Notes: a model not told the origin generated them from the sequence alone. DNA of 64,000 nucleotides from Aureimonas jatrophae (GCF_900104035.1 NZ_FNIT01000008.1:62001-126000), one strand, 5' to 3'; positions 48,125 to 58,184 are shown, counted from the stretch's first letter. Program-made: numbers and translations.

Positions 48125-48895
48125 TCAGCTGATGCCGGCGTCGACCAGGAACTGGGCGCCGGTGCAGCCGGCCGATGCCTCGGAACCGAGAAACAGCGCC
48201 ATGTGAGCGACATGGTCGGGCTGGAGGTCGATCGGGAGGGCCTGCGCATTCAGGATCTCCCGTCGCGCTGCCTCGGTTCGCCAGAGCGTCGTCTGGCGTT
48301 CGGTCGATACCGCGCCCGGCACGATGCAGTTGACGCGGACACCCGCGGAGCCGAGTTCGCGAGACAAGGTGCGCGTCAGGCCGACGAGAGCGGCCTTCGC
48401 CGTGGTGTAGCCGACCATGCCCGGGCGGCCCTTCATCCACGACGTCGAGCTCGTCATGACGATCGAACCCGACCCGCGTGTGCGCATGCCGCCTGCGACC
48501 GCTTGCGCCGCGAAGAAGGCGTGGTCGAGGTTGAGGGCGAAGCGTTCGCGCCAGTAGCCGGGTTCGACCGTGTCGAGCGCGTGACGATCGTCGTTGCCCG
48601 CGTTGTTCAGCAGAACGTCGATGCGTGTCTCCGCCGCTTCGATCTCCGCCAACGTTTGACGAAGGGCGTCGATGTCGGTCAGGTCGCACGCATGGAAGCG
48701 GGCGCCGCTCGCATGCGCGACGAGTGAACCGCGCTCGGCATCGCGATCAAGCAGATGGACGCGCGATCCCTGCGCCCGGAAGGCCTGAACAAGGGCCGCA
48801 CCGATACCCGACGCGCCGCCCGTGACGACGACGACCCGCTCGCGCAGGTCGCGGTAGAGCGCCAAGGGCTCAGTCGCCACGCTGACGCCCCGCAT
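48125..48895 (-). CDS. Short-chain dehydrogenase/reductase (end of sulfatase operon)
   Basis: A 256-residue classical SDR. The nucleotide motif is TGGASGIG (about 25-32), NNAG is at about 97-100, and the catalytic set is Ser149/150, Tyr163 and Lys167 (GYTTAK). The C-terminal GAQFLVDAGIS resembles the usual substrate-loop end. The ATG at 48895 overlaps the sulfatase gene end by 26 bases; a GTG at 48880 is an alternative. As the last gene of the sulfatase operon it may oxidise the alcohol released after sulfate-ester hydrolysis. That role is inferred from position. Confidence 0.85.
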   Translation of the reverse strand: MRGVSVATEPLALYRDLRERVVVVTGGASGIGAALVQAFRAQGSRVHLLDRDAERGSLVAHASGARFHACDLTDIDALRQTLAEIEAAETRIDVLLNNAGNDDRHALDTVEPGYWRERFALNLDHAFFAAQAVAGGMRTRGSGSIVMTSSTSWMKGRPGMVGYTTAKAALVGLTRTLSRELGSAGVRVNCIVPGAVSTERQTTLWRTEAARREILNAQALPIDLQPDHVAHMALFLGSEASAGCTGAQFLVDAGIS

Positions 48896-50372
48896 TGCGA
48901 GGGGTCCGGCTGGGACCCGCGCCGATCCCGATCGCGTCCCGCCAGCCTTGGGTCACGAGATCGCTGCGGATGCGCCACCGCATGATGGCGTCGATCAGGG
49001 TCGCTCTCGTGGCGGCATGGTCGGGCGCGTTCCACAGATTGTCTCGCTCGCCGGGATCCGCCTCGAGGTCGAAGAGCTGGCCCTCCTCGCTGTCCACGAA
49101 GTGGACGAGCTTCCAGCGCCGGTCGCGGATCATGGTCATGAACTCGGTACCGCTGAGGATGCGGTCTCCGGCATGCTCGGAGAAGACCTGCGCGCGACCT
49201 GTCGCGGGCGTGTCCGCACCGTCCGCCATCAGCGGCAGAAGCGAGCGCGCCTCCATCCAGCGCGGCACCTCGAGGCCTGCCAGTTCCAGCACCGTCGGAC
49301 CGAGATCAAAGAGCGAGACGAGATCGTCGAGAACGCCGGCCGACCGGATCCGCCCGGGACCCCAGACGATGGCGGGCACGCGCACGCTTTCCTCGTACAT
49401 CGTCCACTTCTGCGAATGACCGTGGTCGTTCAGGCAGTCGCCGTGGTCGGAGGTGAAGATGACGACGGTATCCTCCAGGACGCCGCGCCGCTCGAGAGCC
49501 GCCAGGAGACGGCCCATCTGCTCGTCGATCATCGAGACGTTGGCGAAGTAATGCTCGCGTTGCCGACGCAGCTGATCCGGCGTCGGGTCGGGCAGGTGAA
49601 CGACGGCGTCGTGATCGACGGCCATGTGCTGTTCGCGCAGCTTGCGCAGGGCCGCCGGTTGCGCGGCGATCTCCGCCGGATCGACGACGGGCAGCGGCAG
49701 GTCGCGGTCGCGGTAGAGCGCCAGATGCTCCGGCGTCGGGTCGTAGGGCGGATGGGGACCGGGGATCCCGACCTGAAGGAAGAAGGGCTCGGCGCCGGCG
49801 TAGCGATCCAGCCACATCTCGGCGGTGGCGGGCACGAAGACGTCGGAGTGAAGATCGGGCGGTCCTTCCCAGGTGAAGGCCCCGAGGCTGGTCGCATAAT
49901 CCTCGCGCCGGCGGTAGGTGACGCGGCTGGGCTTCTCCACTCCGCGTGCGAAGAAGGCCTTGTCCCAGTTGTCGAGATAGAAGGGCAGGCGCTCGGTCGC
50001 CCGGTCCTTGTTCTCCACCACATGCCGCTCGTGGAAGCCGAAGGCGTCCTCGAAGGGCGAGGTGTGCATCTTGCCGACGTTCACGCAGCGGTAGCCCGCC
50101 TCCGAAAGCTGCTGAACCCAGGTGTGGGTCCAGCTCTCGTCGTTGCGGTAGACGCCGGTCGTGTGCGGATAGAGGCCCGTGAAGAGGCTGGCGCGCGAGG
50201 GCGCGCAGGAGGGCGAGGTGCAGAACATATGGCTGAAGCACACGCCCTCGCGCGCCAGTCGGTCGAGAACCGGCGTATGCATGTAGTCAAAGCCCGCCGC
50301 CCCGATCGTGTCGTGCCGCTGCTGGTCGGTGATCACGAAGAGGATGTTGGGGCGGCGGGCGGATTCGGGCAT
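48870..50372 (-). CDS. Cys-type sulfatase (first paralogue), cytoplasmic
   Basis: A 500-residue arylsulfatase-superfamily hydrolase. The sulfatase signature is [14 protein letters not shown], with Cys56 as the residue converted to formylglycine. Metal ligands are suggested by TDQQ (Asp16) and FTSDHGD. It has no signal peptide, so it acts in the cytoplasm on an imported sulfate ester. It shares many segments with the second sulfatase in the same operon ([27 protein letters not shown]), indicating duplication. The formylglycine-generating enzyme needed for its activation is encoded four genes upstream. The substrate is unknown; the CxPSR motif argues against a phosphonate monoesterase. Confidence 0.9.
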   Translation of the reverse strand: MPESARRPNILFVITDQQRHDTIGAAGFDYMHTPVLDRLAREGVCFSHMFCTSPSCAPSRASLFTGLYPHTTGVYRNDESWTHTWVQQLSEAGYRCVNVGKMHTSPFEDAFGFHERHVVENKDRATERLPFYLDNWDKAFFARGVEKPSRVTYRRREDYATSLGAFTWEGPPDLHSDVFVPATAEMWLDRYAGAEPFFLQVGIPGPHPPYDPTPEHLALYRDRDLPLPVVDPAEIAAQPAALRKLREQHMAVDHDAVVHLPDPTPDQLRRQREHYFANVSMIDEQMGRLLAALERRGVLEDTVVIFTSDHGDCLNDHGHSQKWTMYEESVRVPAIVWGPGRIRSAGVLDDLVSLFDLGPTVLELAGLEVPRWMEARSLLPLMADGADTPATGRAQVFSEHAGDRILSGTEFMTMIRDRRWKLVHFVDSEEGQLFDLEADPGERDNLWNAPDHAATRATLIDAIMRWRIRSDLVTQGWRDAIGIGAGPSRTPRNAGRQRGD

Positions 50373-50433
50373 CGGGCGCTCTCGAACAGGGGATGTGAGA
50401 CGGGCCGGTCTCGCGATCGGCCCCTCCGTGCGG

Positions 50434-51414
50434 TCAGGCCGAGGTGAAGAGGTCGGCCGTGTAGTAGCTGGAGGGCGCCAAAGGCTCCTTCACCTGGCCG
50501 AACTCCTGGAACAGGTCGTTGAAGCCCTGGAGCCAGCCGTTGATGGTTCCGTCCTTCGTGAAGGCGTCGAGCTCCGCGCTGGTCAGGAGCTTGCGCGAGC
50601 GTGCCACGTTCTCGGTGACCGGCAGCGGCGCTTCCAGGAAGGCGGCGGTGATCTCGATCGTGCGGTCGAGGTTGGCGGCGCGGTAGTCGATCGCCTTCTT
50701 CATGACGCGCAGGAAGGCGCGCACCTGGTCGGGGTTCTGATCCACCGTCTCGTTGCGCGCGACGAAGGAGTTGATGAAGGAACGCTCGGGATAGAAGTCC
50801 TTGTTGGCGACGAGTTCCTTGAGCTCCGGCTGCTGGCGCTTGATGACGTCGATCAGCGGATACCAGATGCCGGCGGCGTCGATCTGCTTCGAGGCGAAGG
50901 CCGCGACCACGGTGGAGGGGTCCATCGGGACGAGATCGATATCGGCCACCGTCATGCCGGCCTTAGCCAGCCCGAGGCGCAGGATCATGTCGCCGGAGGT
51001 GCCCTGCGGCACGCCGACCTTGCGACCCTTCAGGTCCGCGAGCGCGTTGATGCCGGGCTGCGCGATCACGCGGTCCGAGAACCCGATGTCGTTGACGCCG
51101 ACGACCTTGGCGCGGCCGCTCGCCGGCAGCCAGAGCGCGCCGGGGCCGATCGTGCCGAAGTCGAGGCTTCCGGCCCCCATGGCCTGGATCTGGATCGGGC
51201 CGTTGGTGAAGACCTTGGTGTCGGCATCGACCCCTTCCGCCTCCCACAGGCCCTGGTCCTTGGCGATGGCGAGGACGCTCGCGTTGGGAAAGTCGGCGAT
51301 GTAGCCGATGCGCAGCGTGGACCCTTGCGCCCGGGCGCGACCGAGGAGGCCGGGGGCGGCGAGGCCCGTGCCGAGCGCGGCGGTGCCGGCGAGAAAGGTG
51401 CGTCTGTCGAGCAT
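50434..51414 (-). CDS. Nitrate/sulfonate/taurine-type ABC substrate-binding protein
   Basis: A 326-residue periplasmic receptor of the SsuA/TauA/NrtA type. The N-terminus DRRTFLAGTAALG is a twin-arginine-like signal and the cleavage site is near GRARAQG (about residue 30). LRIGYIADFPNASVLAIAKDQGLWEAEGV and LDFGTIGPGA are family segments. It probably binds an organic sulfate ester, since it lies between its ATPase and a sulfatase gene. The gap to the upstream ATPase gene is 28 bases. Confidence 0.88.
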   Translation of the reverse strand: MLDRRTFLAGTAALGTGLAAPGLLGRARAQGSTLRIGYIADFPNASVLAIAKDQGLWEAEGVDADTKVFTNGPIQIQAMGAGSLDFGTIGPGALWLPASGRAKVVGVNDIGFSDRVIAQPGINALADLKGRKVGVPQGTSGDMILRLGLAKAGMTVADIDLVPMDPSTVVAAFASKQIDAAGIWYPLIDVIKRQQPELKELVANKDFYPERSFINSFVARNETVDQNPDQVRAFLRVMKKAIDYRAANLDRTIEITAAFLEAPLPVTENVARSRKLLTSAELDAFTKDGTINGWLQGFNDLFQEFGQVKEPLAPSSYYTADLFTSA

Positions 51415-51442
51415 GGCGGTTCCTCCGTTTGTTGTGTTCTGA

Positions 51443-52216
51443 TCAGTGCGCGGCGGCCGGGTGATAGACGGCGCGCCAGACCTCGTTGCGCAGGGCCGAG
51501 AAGGCCGGCGAGAGACGGACCTCCTCGTTGCGCGGATAGGGAAGATCGACGGGAACGATGCGGTCGAGACGTCCGGGACGCGCCGCCATGACCACGACGC
51601 GGTTGGCCAGGTAGACCGCCTCGTCGACGTCGTGCGTGATAAACAGGACGGTGCGCCGCTCCTGGCTCCAGGTCGACAGCAACTGGTCCTGCAACTGCAC
51701 CCGCGTCAGCGCGTCCAGCGCGCCGAAGGGCTCGTCCATCAAAAGGATCTTGGGGTTCACGGCATAGGCGCGCGCGATGGCGCATCGCTGCTTCATGCCG
51801 CCCGACAGGGTCTTGGGCAGCGCGTCGGCAAAGTCCGACAGGCCCACCAACGCGATGAAGCGGTCGGCGATCCGTCGCCGCTCGGCGCGGTCTACCTTGG
51901 CGATCTGGAGGCCGAACTCGACGTTCTCGCGCACCGTCAGCCATGGAAACAGTGCATATTGCTGGAAGATCACGCCGCGCTCGGGACCGGGACCCTCGAC
52001 CGGCGCGCCGTCCACCAGAACGCGCCCGCTGGAGGGCGCGAGCAGACCCGCGGCGATGCTCATCGCCGTCGACTTGCCGCAACCCGACGGCCCGACCACG
52101 GTCACGAACTCGCCGTCCGCGATGTCGAGCGAGAGGCGGTCGAGCGCGGTGAAGGCGGTCCGGCCCCCCACCGTGAACTGGCGCGACACGTCCTGGAAGG
52201 AGATCTTCGGGCTCAT
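51443..52216 (-). CDS. Nitrate/sulfonate/taurine-type ABC transporter ATPase
   Basis: A 257-residue ATPase of the SsuB/TauB class. Walker A is GPSGCGKST (about 43-51), the Q-loop [13 protein letters not shown], the signature LSGGMKQR, Walker [13 protein letters not shown], and the H-loop [13 protein letters not shown]. The ATG at 52216 overlaps the permease stop by 4 bases. All catalytic residues are present. Confidence 0.93.
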   Translation of the reverse strand: MSPKISFQDVSRQFTVGGRTAFTALDRLSLDIADGEFVTVVGPSGCGKSTAMSIAAGLLAPSSGRVLVDGAPVEGPGPERGVIFQQYALFPWLTVRENVEFGLQIAKVDRAERRRIADRFIALVGLSDFADALPKTLSGGMKQRCAIARAYAVNPKILLMDEPFGALDALTRVQLQDQLLSTWSQERRTVLFITHDVDEAVYLANRVVVMAARPGRLDRIVPVDLPYPRNEEVRLSPAFSALRNEVWRAVYHPAAAH

Positions 52217-53013
52217 GCCTTTTCCTGCCAGGCGGTGAGGCGACGGTCCGCCGCGATGACGATGCGATCCATGACGAGGCCGAGGAGCCCGATCGTGATG
52301 AGGCTGACGAAGATCACCGGCAGGTCGTAGTAGAGCTGGCCCTGCTGCATGCGGAAGCCGAGGCCCGACTGCGCGGCGATGAGCTCGGCCGCGACCACGG
52401 TCGCCCAGGCCGAGCCGAGACCGATGCGCACGCCCACCATGATGAAGGGCGTCGAGGCCGGGATCACGACGCGCCGGAAGATCGTTGCGTCGCGCGCGCC
52501 AAGGACCCGCGCGGCGTTGATCAGGGTGCGGTCGACACTGACGACGCCCTGGAAGGTCGCGACGACGCTGGTGAGGAAGGCCGCGAGGAAGATCACGAAG
52601 ACCTTGGGAACCTCGCCGATCCCCATGGTGACGATGGCGAGCGGGATGATGGCGAGCGGCGGGATGGTGCGGAAGAACTGGACATAGGGCTCGATCAGGG
52701 CGCGCGCGGTCGGGTACCAGCCCATCAGGAAGCCGACGGGGATCGCCAGCGCGACGCCGAGAAGGAAGCCCGAAAGAACACGCGCGAGGCTGGCCAGCGC
52801 GTCCCGCAGGAGCTGGCCGCTTTCGATCGAGGCCGCGGCCTGCCGCAGGACCTCGACCGGTGTCGGAAGCCCGACCGCACCGAGCCGGACGGCCCCGTCC
52901 CAGATCAGAAGGCCGGCTGCGAGCGCCAGGATGTTGAGAAGGAGCGTGCGGCCGCCGCGTCGCGCAGGCGGAGCCACGGCCGGGGCCGCATCGTTGGTTC
53001 CGGCGACGCTCAT
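52213..53013 (-). CDS. Nitrate/sulfonate/taurine-type ABC transporter permease
   Basis: A 266-residue permease of the SsuC/TauC class with six helices and the EAA-like loop around [29 protein letters not shown]. The ATG at 53013 overlaps the stop of the formylglycine-generating enzyme gene by 4 bases, so translation of the importer is coupled to the sulfatase-activating enzyme. Confidence 0.93.
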   Translation of the reverse strand: MSVAGTNDAAPAVAPPARRGGRTLLLNILALAAGLLIWDGAVRLGAVGLPTPVEVLRQAAASIESGQLLRDALASLARVLSGFLLGVALAIPVGFLMGWYPTARALIEPYVQFFRTIPPLAIIPLAIVTMGIGEVPKVFVIFLAAFLTSVVATFQGVVSVDRTLINAARVLGARDATIFRRVVIPASTPFIMVGVRIGLGSAWATVVAAELIAAQSGLGFRMQQGQLYYDLPVIFVSLITIGLLGLVMDRIVIAADRRLTAWQEKA

Positions 53014-53987
53014 GGCGCCGTTCCCGCTTCGCGGCGGATGCAACGGAAGCCCACATGGCCGGCGGCGCTGTCCACCATCTCCGCGTGGCGGGCCGCCGGA
53101 CGATAGCGCCGGCAGTAGTTCGGCGCGCACATGTGCGACCCTCCCTTCAAGACCTTGCGAGGTATGCGGACGCCCGGCTGGGTAGGGTCGAAGCTTGCGG
53201 AAGGATCCGTGACGTGGGGGGCGCTCGCCATGCAGCAGCTTCGCTGAGCTCCCGCCTCGTGCCGGTCGCGCCAGAAGTCGTCGGTCCATTCCCAGACGTT
53301 GCCGATGGTATCGACGAGACCGAAGCCGTTGGCTGGATAGCGTCCGACCGGGCTCGTGCCGAACTCGGCCGCCGAGTTCGCCGCCCGAAACGGAAAGGGC
53401 CCGTCCCAGGTATTGGCCATGCGTCGTCCGCCGGGAGTGAGTTCGGAGCCCTCCCAGCCGAACTCGGCGCCTTCCAGTCCGCCACGCGCGGCGAACTCCC
53501 ATTCCGCCTCGGTGGGCAGAACGCAACCGGCCCAGGCGGCGAACGCCGCAGCGTCGGCATGCGCGACATGCACGACCGGATGATCCGCTTGCGCCTCCTC
53601 TAACGGATGAACACCGTCCGGTCGGCGCCAGGACGCGCCCGGCTGAAAACGCCACCAGCGGCCGCGCGCCCGCGGATCGGCGGGACCGGCCGGCGGGTCG
53701 AAGACGATCGAACCGGCTTGGAGCAAGCTCGGGTCGGCGCCCGGATAGGCGGCCGGATCGGGATCGCGTTCGGCGACGGTCCGGTAGCCCGTCGCCTCCA
53801 CGAAGGCGGCGAACCGGCGGTTGGTGACCGGGGCGCGGTCCATGAAGAAGCCGTCCACCCGCACCCGGCGGACCGTACCCTCCTCGGGATAGTGCCGTTC
53901 GGAGCCCATCAGGAACGGGCCGCCCCTGATCCAGATCATGTCCGAAGCGGCAGTGGCGTCGGCGTAAGGGGCGAGAACGGCGCTCAT
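53010..53987 (-). CDS. Formylglycine-generating enzyme (sulfatase-modifying factor)
   Basis: A 325-residue aerobic FGE that oxidises the active-site Cys of sulfatases to formylglycine. The fold markers are [13 protein letters not shown] (about 17-29), [24 protein letters not shown], and the C-terminal active-site segment [19 protein letters not shown], followed by GFRC. Cys287 and Cys292 match the C-x4-C copper-binding active-site pair of characterised FGEs. The gene overlaps the second sulfatase (ATGA) and the permease start, so the activator is made in step with its substrate and the importer. Confidence 0.92.
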   Translation of the reverse strand: MSAVLAPYADATAASDMIWIRGGPFLMGSERHYPEEGTVRRVRVDGFFMDRAPVTNRRFAAFVEATGYRTVAERDPDPAAYPGADPSLLQAGSIVFDPPAGPADPRARGRWWRFQPGASWRRPDGVHPLEEAQADHPVVHVAHADAAAFAAWAGCVLPTEAEWEFAARGGLEGAEFGWEGSELTPGGRRMANTWDGPFPFRAANSAAEFGTSPVGRYPANGFGLVDTIGNVWEWTDDFWRDRHEAGAQRSCCMASAPHVTDPSASFDPTQPGVRIPRKVLKGGSHMCAPNYCRRYRPAARHAEMVDSAAGHVGFRCIRREAGTAP

Positions 53988-55420
53988 CGCGTCGCGGCCT
54001 CCCGGTCGCGCGTGCGCAGGTTCGACTCGATCAGCCACTCGCGCATGGCGTCGAGGAGTTCGCGCTTCACCCCCTCGCAGGCCGGGTCGTTCCACCGGTT
54101 GCGGACCTCGCCGGGATCGTCCTCGAGGTCGAAGAGCTGGCCCTCGGCGGAGCCCTTGAAGTGGACGAGCTTCCAGCGCTCGGAGCGGATGCCGGTGATG
54201 AACTCCACGCCTCCCATCGCGACGTCCCCGGCCTGCTCGCAGAAGACGAAGCGGCGGGGCTCCCAATGCTCGCCTGCCTCCAGCGCCGGCAGGAGGCTGC
54301 GCGCTTCGAAGTCGGCGGGAACGGCGAGACCGGCGAGTTCCAGGATCGTCGGACCGAGGTCGAACCACTGGCACTGGCCGTCCACGGTGCGACCGGCCTC
54401 GAAGCGACCCGCGCTCGACCAGACGACGAGCGGCACGCGCGTGACGGCGTCGTACATCGACCATTTCTGGATCAGACCGTGCTCGCCCAGGCACTCGCCG
54501 TGGTCGGACGTGAAGATCACGACCGCGTCCTCGAGATAGCCACGCGCTTCCAGCGCCTGCAGGAGCTCGCCGATCTTCTCGTCGATCAGGGTGACGTTGC
54601 CGAGATAATGCGCCCAGAGCCGACGCATCTGCTCGGGCGTCGGGTCGAGGCTCCAGACCACGGAGTCGTGGTCGACGGCGACGTCGTGCGCGCGCTTCTC
54701 CTGCAGCATGGGGTGGAGCGTCGCGAGTTCCTCGGCCGAGGCGCGGGTGTCGGGAAGATCGTCGCGCTGCTCGAAGGTCTGCGAGTAGCGGGCGGGCGGG
54801 TCGAAGGGGGGATGGGGCCCGGGAAAGCCGACCTGGAGGAAGAGCGGCTCGGTGGGGGGGTGGGTGTTGACCCACCATTTGGCGAAGTTGCCGACGAAGC
54901 TGTCGGAATGGAGCGCCTCGGGCAGCTCCCAGTCGAAGCAGCCGAGGCTTTCGCGGTAGTCGGGGCGCGTGCGGTAGGTCTCGCGCTGCTGCTTCACGAG
55001 GCCGTTGGCGGCGAGCGCCTTGTCCCATTCGTCGAAGTACCAGCGCCCCTCGAGATAGCGATCCTTGTTCTCGACGACGTAGCGCTCGTTGAAGCCCGCA
55101 TCCGCATCGTAGGGGATGGTGTGCATCTTGCCGACATTGACGCAGCGATAGCCGCTGTCGCGCAGACGCTCGACCCAGGTGTGCTGCCAGCGTTGCCCGT
55201 TGGCGAGGATGCCGGTGGTATGGGGATAGTAGCCGGTGAAGAGGCTTGCGCGCGAGGGCACGCAGCTCGGCGCCGTGACGTGGCACTGCGAGAACACGGT
55301 GCCGCTCTCGACGAGGCGGTCGAGATTGGGCGTCACCGCATAGGGAAAGCCGAGCGCGGCGATCGTGTCGTAGCGCTGCTGGTCGGTGACGATCAGGATG
55401 ATGTTGGGGCGTTGCGCCAC
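53984..55420 (-). CDS. Cys-type sulfatase (second paralogue), cytoplasmic
   Basis: A 478-residue sulfatase. The signature is [14 protein letters not shown] with formylglycine precursor Cys53. TDQQ (Asp13) and FTSDHGE mark metal ligands. There is no signal peptide. The GTG at 55420 is chosen because homology begins at [14 protein letters not shown] and CAGGA lies upstream; longer frames run into the regulator gene. It is the first enzyme gene of the operon, 49 bases after the GntR gene, and overlaps the formylglycine-generating enzyme gene by 4 bases. It is paralogous to the sulfatase at 48870-50372, so the operon can process two related sulfate esters or two positions on one molecule. Confidence 0.9.
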   Translation of the reverse strand: MAQRPNIILIVTDQQRYDTIAALGFPYAVTPNLDRLVESGTVFSQCHVTAPSCVPSRASLFTGYYPHTTGILANGQRWQHTWVERLRDSGYRCVNVGKMHTIPYDADAGFNERYVVENKDRYLEGRWYFDEWDKALAANGLVKQQRETYRTRPDYRESLGCFDWELPEALHSDSFVGNFAKWWVNTHPPTEPLFLQVGFPGPHPPFDPPARYSQTFEQRDDLPDTRASAEELATLHPMLQEKRAHDVAVDHDSVVWSLDPTPEQMRRLWAHYLGNVTLIDEKIGELLQALEARGYLEDAVVIFTSDHGECLGEHGLIQKWSMYDAVTRVPLVVWSSAGRFEAGRTVDGQCQWFDLGPTILELAGLAVPADFEARSLLPALEAGEHWEPRRFVFCEQAGDVAMGGVEFITGIRSERWKLVHFKGSAEGQLFDLEDDPGEVRNRWNDPACEGVKRELLDAMREWLIESNLRTRDREAATR

Positions 55421-55469
55421 GGTGTCGGGGTCCTGCTGCACTGGGATCGGTCGTCGGGAGGGGCGAGCT

Positions 55470-56228
55470 TCAGGCGGGCGTCGATTCGTCCTCGTCCGCA
55501 TCCAGTCTCAAGGCGAGGAAGCGTTCGGTCAGGGTGTCGATATGGCTCTCCATCGCCGTGCGGGCGGTGGTCGGCAGGCGGCGGCACAGGGCGCGGTGGA
55601 TGACGCGGTGCTCCGCGATGGACTGGCGCCGGTTGGCGACGGAGCGGGTGCGGGCGTACCAGCGATCCCACATCGGACCCTGCCGCATCTGCCAGAGTTG
55701 CTCGACATAGGTTTCGTAGAGCGCGCTTCCCGCCGCCTCCGCGATCAGCGCATGGAAGGCGGTATCGGCCTTGTCGAAGCGAGCCGTGTCGTTCACGGCA
55801 CGAGCCATATCCTCGATCGCCGCGCCGATCGCATCCAGCACGCTGGCGTCGGCCCGTGCGGCAGCGCGCGCCGCCGTCTCGCCCTCGATGAGCCGTCGTG
55901 CATCGAGCACGTCCCAGGGACCGTCGATCTGCGGCGGCTGGAAGAGGCTCGCCTTCTCGCCCTGCGGGTTTGGCGGCAGGACGAAGACGCCCGAGCCAAT
56001 TCTGATCTCGACATGGCCCGTGAGTTCGAGCGCCAGCATTGCCTCGCGAACCGTCGCGCGGCTCACCTCGAACCGGATCGCAAGCTCGCGTTCCGGAGGC
56101 AGGCGATCACCGGCCGCGTGACGGCCCGAGACGATGTCCTCGACCAACGCGCGGGCGATCTGCTGGTAGCGCCGCCTGCCGATCCCCTCTGCCAAGAGCG
56201 CCTCCCAACGCCGGATTGGCCGGACCAT
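55470..56228 (-). CDS. FadR-type GntR regulator of the sulfatase operon
   Basis: A 252-residue regulator. The winged helix covers about 15-80 (YQQIARALVEDIVSGRHAAGD, PPERELAIRFEVSRATVREAMLALELTG) and the FCD domain about 95-235 (FHALIAEAAGS, EHRVIHRAL). The PPERELA segment is typical of the PdhR/LldR/FadR branch. It is the first gene of the operon, with a strong palindrome just upstream, so autoregulation and ligand-induced release are likely. FCD members of this branch often bind hydroxy acids. Confidence 0.88.
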   Translation of the reverse strand: MVRPIRRWEALLAEGIGRRRYQQIARALVEDIVSGRHAAGDRLPPERELAIRFEVSRATVREAMLALELTGHVEIRIGSGVFVLPPNPQGEKASLFQPPQIDGPWDVLDARRLIEGETAARAAARADASVLDAIGAAIEDMARAVNDTARFDKADTAFHALIAEAAGSALYETYVEQLWQMRQGPMWDRWYARTRSVANRRQSIAEHRVIHRALCRRLPTTARTAMESHIDTLTERFLALRLDADEDESTPA

Positions 56229-56240
56229 AGCGCGCCGAAT

Positions 56241-56265
56241 CCAAAATTGGCTAGACCAATTTTGG
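56241..56265. promoter_or_regulatory. Perfect 10-base-arm operator of the sulfatase regulator
   Basis: CCAAAATTGG (56241-56250) and CCAATTTTGG (56256-56265) are exact inverted arms around CTAGA, 13 bases upstream of the regulator start. The core ATTGG-N5-CCAAT resembles the ATTGGT..ACCAAT sites of the PdhR/LldR branch, matching the regulator type. Confidence 0.78.
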
Positions 56266-56508
56266 AAGTACTCGTTCGATGTCGCCCTGCAAACGCATAG
56301 GGTCGGGTGGAACCGCGGCACGGCGGCAAAAGCAGCGTTGGCGGACGCTATCGATGGGGCTCTCGTCCGGGACCGCTCGGCGCCGTGAAACGGGATCGAG
56401 GCCAGGTGGGGCTCGCAAAAGCGGCCGTCAGCCACCACGCTCCCTTGCGCGAGGGCAGGCGGGATGGTTTGAGGCGGGTCGCGCCGCGCCCACACCTGGA
56501 ATACTGGC

Positions 56509-58131
56509 ATGATCCGCTTCGAGAATATCGGCAAGCAAAACGGCAAGCAGATCGTCTTCATCGAAGCGTCGGCGGCGTTGCAGCGTGGCGAGAAGATCGG
56601 CCTCGTCGGGCCGAACGGCGCGGGGAAGACGACGCTGTTTCGCATGGTCACCGGCCAGGAACTGCCCGACGAGGGGCAGATCTCGGTCGATCGCGGCGTG
56701 CGCATCGGCTACTTCAGTCAGGATGTCGGCGAAATGGCGGGCCGCAGCGCCGTGGCCGAGGTCATGGACGGCGTCGGTCCGGTGAGCGCGCTGGCCGCCG
56801 AGATGGCGGAACTGGAGGCGGCCATGGCCGATCCGGATCGTGCCGACGAGATGGACGGGATCATCACCCGCTACGGCGAGGTGCAGGGCCGCTTCGACGA
56901 GCTCGACGGCTATGCGCTGGACGGGCGGGCTCGAGAGGTGCTGGACGGCCTCGGCTTCAGCCAGACGATGATGGACGGCGACGTGGGCCAGCTGTCGGGT
57001 GGCTGGAAGATGCGCGTGGCGCTCGCCAAGATCCTGCTGATGCGCCCCGACATCATGCTCCTCGACGAGCCCTCGAACCACCTCGATCTGGAAAGCCTGA
57101 TCTGGCTCGAGAGCTTTCTGAAGGGATTCGACGGCGCGGTGCTAATGACCTCGCACGACCGCGAGTTCATGAACCGCATCGTCGGCAAGATCATCGAGAT
57201 CGACGGCGGCGCGCTGACCACCTACTCCGGCGACTACGAGTTCTACCGGCAGCAGCGCGCCGTCGCCGAGGTGCAGCAGCAGGCGCAGTTCGAGCGCCAG
57301 CAGGCGATGCTGGCGAAGGAGATCGCCTTCATCGAGCGCTTCAAGGCGCGCGCCAGCCACGCCGCGCAGGTGCAGAGCCGGGTGAAGAAGCTCGACAAGA
57401 TCGACCGCGTCGAGCCGCCCAAGCGCCAGCAGACGGTGCGCTTCGAGTTCCAGCCGGCACCGCGCTCGGGCGAGGACGTGGCGACCGTCAAGGGCGTCTC
57501 CAAGCGCTATGGCGAGCGCGCCATCTACGAAGGCTTCGACTTCCAGGTCCGGCGCCGCGAGCGCTGGTGCATCATGGGCGTGAACGGGGCGGGCAAGTCG
57601 ACGCTGCTGAAGCTGATCGCCGGTACGTCCGAACCCGACGCCGGCACGGTGTCGCGCGGGCCCAGCGTCAAGATGGGCTATTTCGCCCAGCATTCGATGG
57701 AGGTGCTCGACGGCGAGCACACGGTGCTGCAGTCGCTCGAGAACACCTTTCCGCTGGCGGGCCAGGCCCCCTTGCGCGCGCTCGCCGGCTGTTTCGGCTT
57801 CACGGGCGACGAGGTCGAGAAGAAGTGTCGCGTGCTCTCGGGCGGCGAGAAGGCGCGGCTGGTGATGGCGCAGATGCTGTTCGACCCGCCGAACTTCCTC
57901 GTCCTCGACGAGCCGACCAACCACCTCGACATCGCCACGAAGCAGATGTTGGTCGAGGCGCTTTCGCGCTTCGAGGGCGCCATGCTCTTCGTCAGCCACG
58001 ACCGGCACTTCCTGGCCGCCCTGTCCAACCGCGTGCTGGAGCTGACCCCGGAGGGCCCGCACCTCTACGGCGGGGGCTATTCCGAGTATGTCGAGCGCAC
58101 CGGCCAGGAAGCGCCGGGATTGCGGAACTAG
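56509..58131 (+). CDS. ABC-F family ATPase (translation-associated)
   Basis: A 540-residue soluble protein with two ABC ATPase domains and no membrane domain. Walker A motifs are GPNGAGKTT (about 35-43) and GVNGAGKST (about 359-367). Signatures are LSGGWKMRVALAK and LSGGEKARLVMAQ. The inter-domain linker is rich in Gln/Arg/Lys (about 245-300), as in ribosome-binding ABC-F factors. It probably acts on stalled or initiating ribosomes; assignment to EttA, Uup or YbiT type is not certain, though the length is closest to YbiT-like members. The start is ATG 56509. Confidence 0.9.
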   Translation: MIRFENIGKQNGKQIVFIEASAALQRGEKIGLVGPNGAGKTTLFRMVTGQELPDEGQISVDRGVRIGYFSQDVGEMAGRSAVAEVMDGVGPVSALAAEMAELEAAMADPDRADEMDGIITRYGEVQGRFDELDGYALDGRAREVLDGLGFSQTMMDGDVGQLSGGWKMRVALAKILLMRPDIMLLDEPSNHLDLESLIWLESFLKGFDGAVLMTSHDREFMNRIVGKIIEIDGGALTTYSGDYEFYRQQRAVAEVQQQAQFERQQAMLAKEIAFIERFKARASHAAQVQSRVKKLDKIDRVEPPKRQQTVRFEFQPAPRSGEDVATVKGVSKRYGERAIYEGFDFQVRRRERWCIMGVNGAGKSTLLKLIAGTSEPDAGTVSRGPSVKMGYFAQHSMEVLDGEHTVLQSLENTFPLAGQAPLRALAGCFGFTGDEVEKKCRVLSGGEKARLVMAQMLFDPPNFLVLDEPTNHLDIATKQMLVEALSRFEGAMLFVSHDRHFLAALSNRVLELTPEGPHLYGGGYSEYVERTGQEAPGLRN

Positions 58132-58184
58132 AAGCGCCCGACACGCTCGGGTCGGCGGGGTTTCGGCCGCGCGCCCGCCCGGCG

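Noticed and set aside
53988-55286. Long minus-strand frame that would extend the formylglycine-generating enzyme upstream
   Set aside because: The upstream part is an off-frame reading of the sulfatase gene. FGE homology starts at the ATG at 53987, which overlaps the sulfatase stop.
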